Assembly (NCBI GenBank): GCA_035272265.1
Contig: DATEQV010000436.1
Coordinates: 1 to 7,374, forward strand
Direction of reading: 5' to 3'
From: Acidisphaera sp035272265
Lineage (GTDB): Bacteria > Pseudomonadota > Alphaproteobacteria > Acetobacterales > Acetobacteraceae
DNA: 7,374 bases
This document shows positions 7,362 to 7,374 of this stretch, one piece after another. Made by a program: the position numbers and the translations under genes. Below the pieces are notes generated by a model. The model was not told where the DNA came from, did no database searches, and worked only from the letters and a program-made list of their open reading frames with translations. Numbering within the stretch: position 1 is the stretch's first letter; the number at the start of each line of letters is the position of its first letter.

Positions 7362-7374
7362 TAACTCCGACAGG
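7362..7374 (-). repeat. Right 13-bp terminal inverted repeat
   Basis: TAACTCCGACAGG, the exact reverse complement of 7243-7255; its outer end coincides with the end of the window, so nothing beyond it can be examined. Confidence 0.75.

Larger units (their letters stand above)
7243..7374. mobile_element. 132-bp inverted-repeat element (MITE-like) or insertion-sequence end
   Basis: The segment begins with CCTGTCGGAGTTA (7243-7255) and ends with its exact reverse complement (7362-7374), the last base of the window. The match continues imperfectly inward as GCA after a one-base insertion on the left side. The interior is about 51% GC against about 70% in neighbouring genes and holds no complete transposase. 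This is the form of a short non-autonomous element whose transposase is supplied elsewhere, or of a deletion remnant of an insertion sequence. I could not assign a family. Target duplication cannot be tested because the right flank is outside the window. Ending exactly at a repeat boundary also fits an assembly break in a multi-copy sequence. Confidence 0.6.

Noticed and set aside
7243..7374. Terminal inverted repeats as a transcription terminator or CRISPR repeat
   Set aside because: The two arms are 106 nt apart, too far for a terminator hairpin, and there are only two copies in opposite orientation with no regular spacing, unlike a CRISPR array.

Overview
The window is GC-rich (about 70% in the housekeeping genes) and carries the gene order yqeY-dnaG-rpoD. 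The RpoD C-terminus, the DUF1194 protein, the BrnTA pair and this type of GNAT protein all fit an alphaproteobacterium. Rhodospirillales, probably Acetobacteraceae, is my best guess, but it rests on recognising protein style and not on a search.

Left part, plus strand: the 3' part of a DUF1194 (von Willebrand factor A-like) gene enters from the left edge. After a 58-nt gap it is followed by a complete AI-2E/PerM-family membrane protein. This gene meets the minus-strand genes tail to tail with only 24 nt between the stop codons.

Middle and right, minus strand: reading right to left from about 7219, the order is yqeY, dnaG (3-nt gap), rpoD (43-nt gap) and a GNAT acetyltransferase (51-nt gap containing a hairpin). 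A brnT-brnA toxin-antitoxin pair follows under its own candidate promoter. YqeY-DnaG-RpoD is a version of the macromolecular-synthesis operon, linking replication priming (DnaG) to housekeeping transcription (RpoD). GNAT may be cotranscribed at a reduced level. BrnTA is lower in GC (about 55% in a sampled stretch) and looks like an acquired module. It has a compact promoter overlapped by three copies of a 7-bp motif, a likely site for BrnA autoregulation.

Right edge: the last 132 bp (about 51% GC) are bounded by perfect 13-bp inverted repeats, and the outer end of the second repeat is the last base of the window. This looks like a short MITE-like, non-autonomous element or an insertion-sequence end, placed 23 bp upstream of the yqeY start. 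It is the most notable non-gene structure here. It may supply part of a promoter and an upstream reading frame to the yqeY-dnaG-rpoD operon. I do not see an obviously novel multi-gene system. No stretch over 300 bp lacks a gene, and I found no tRNA, rRNA or CRISPR array.
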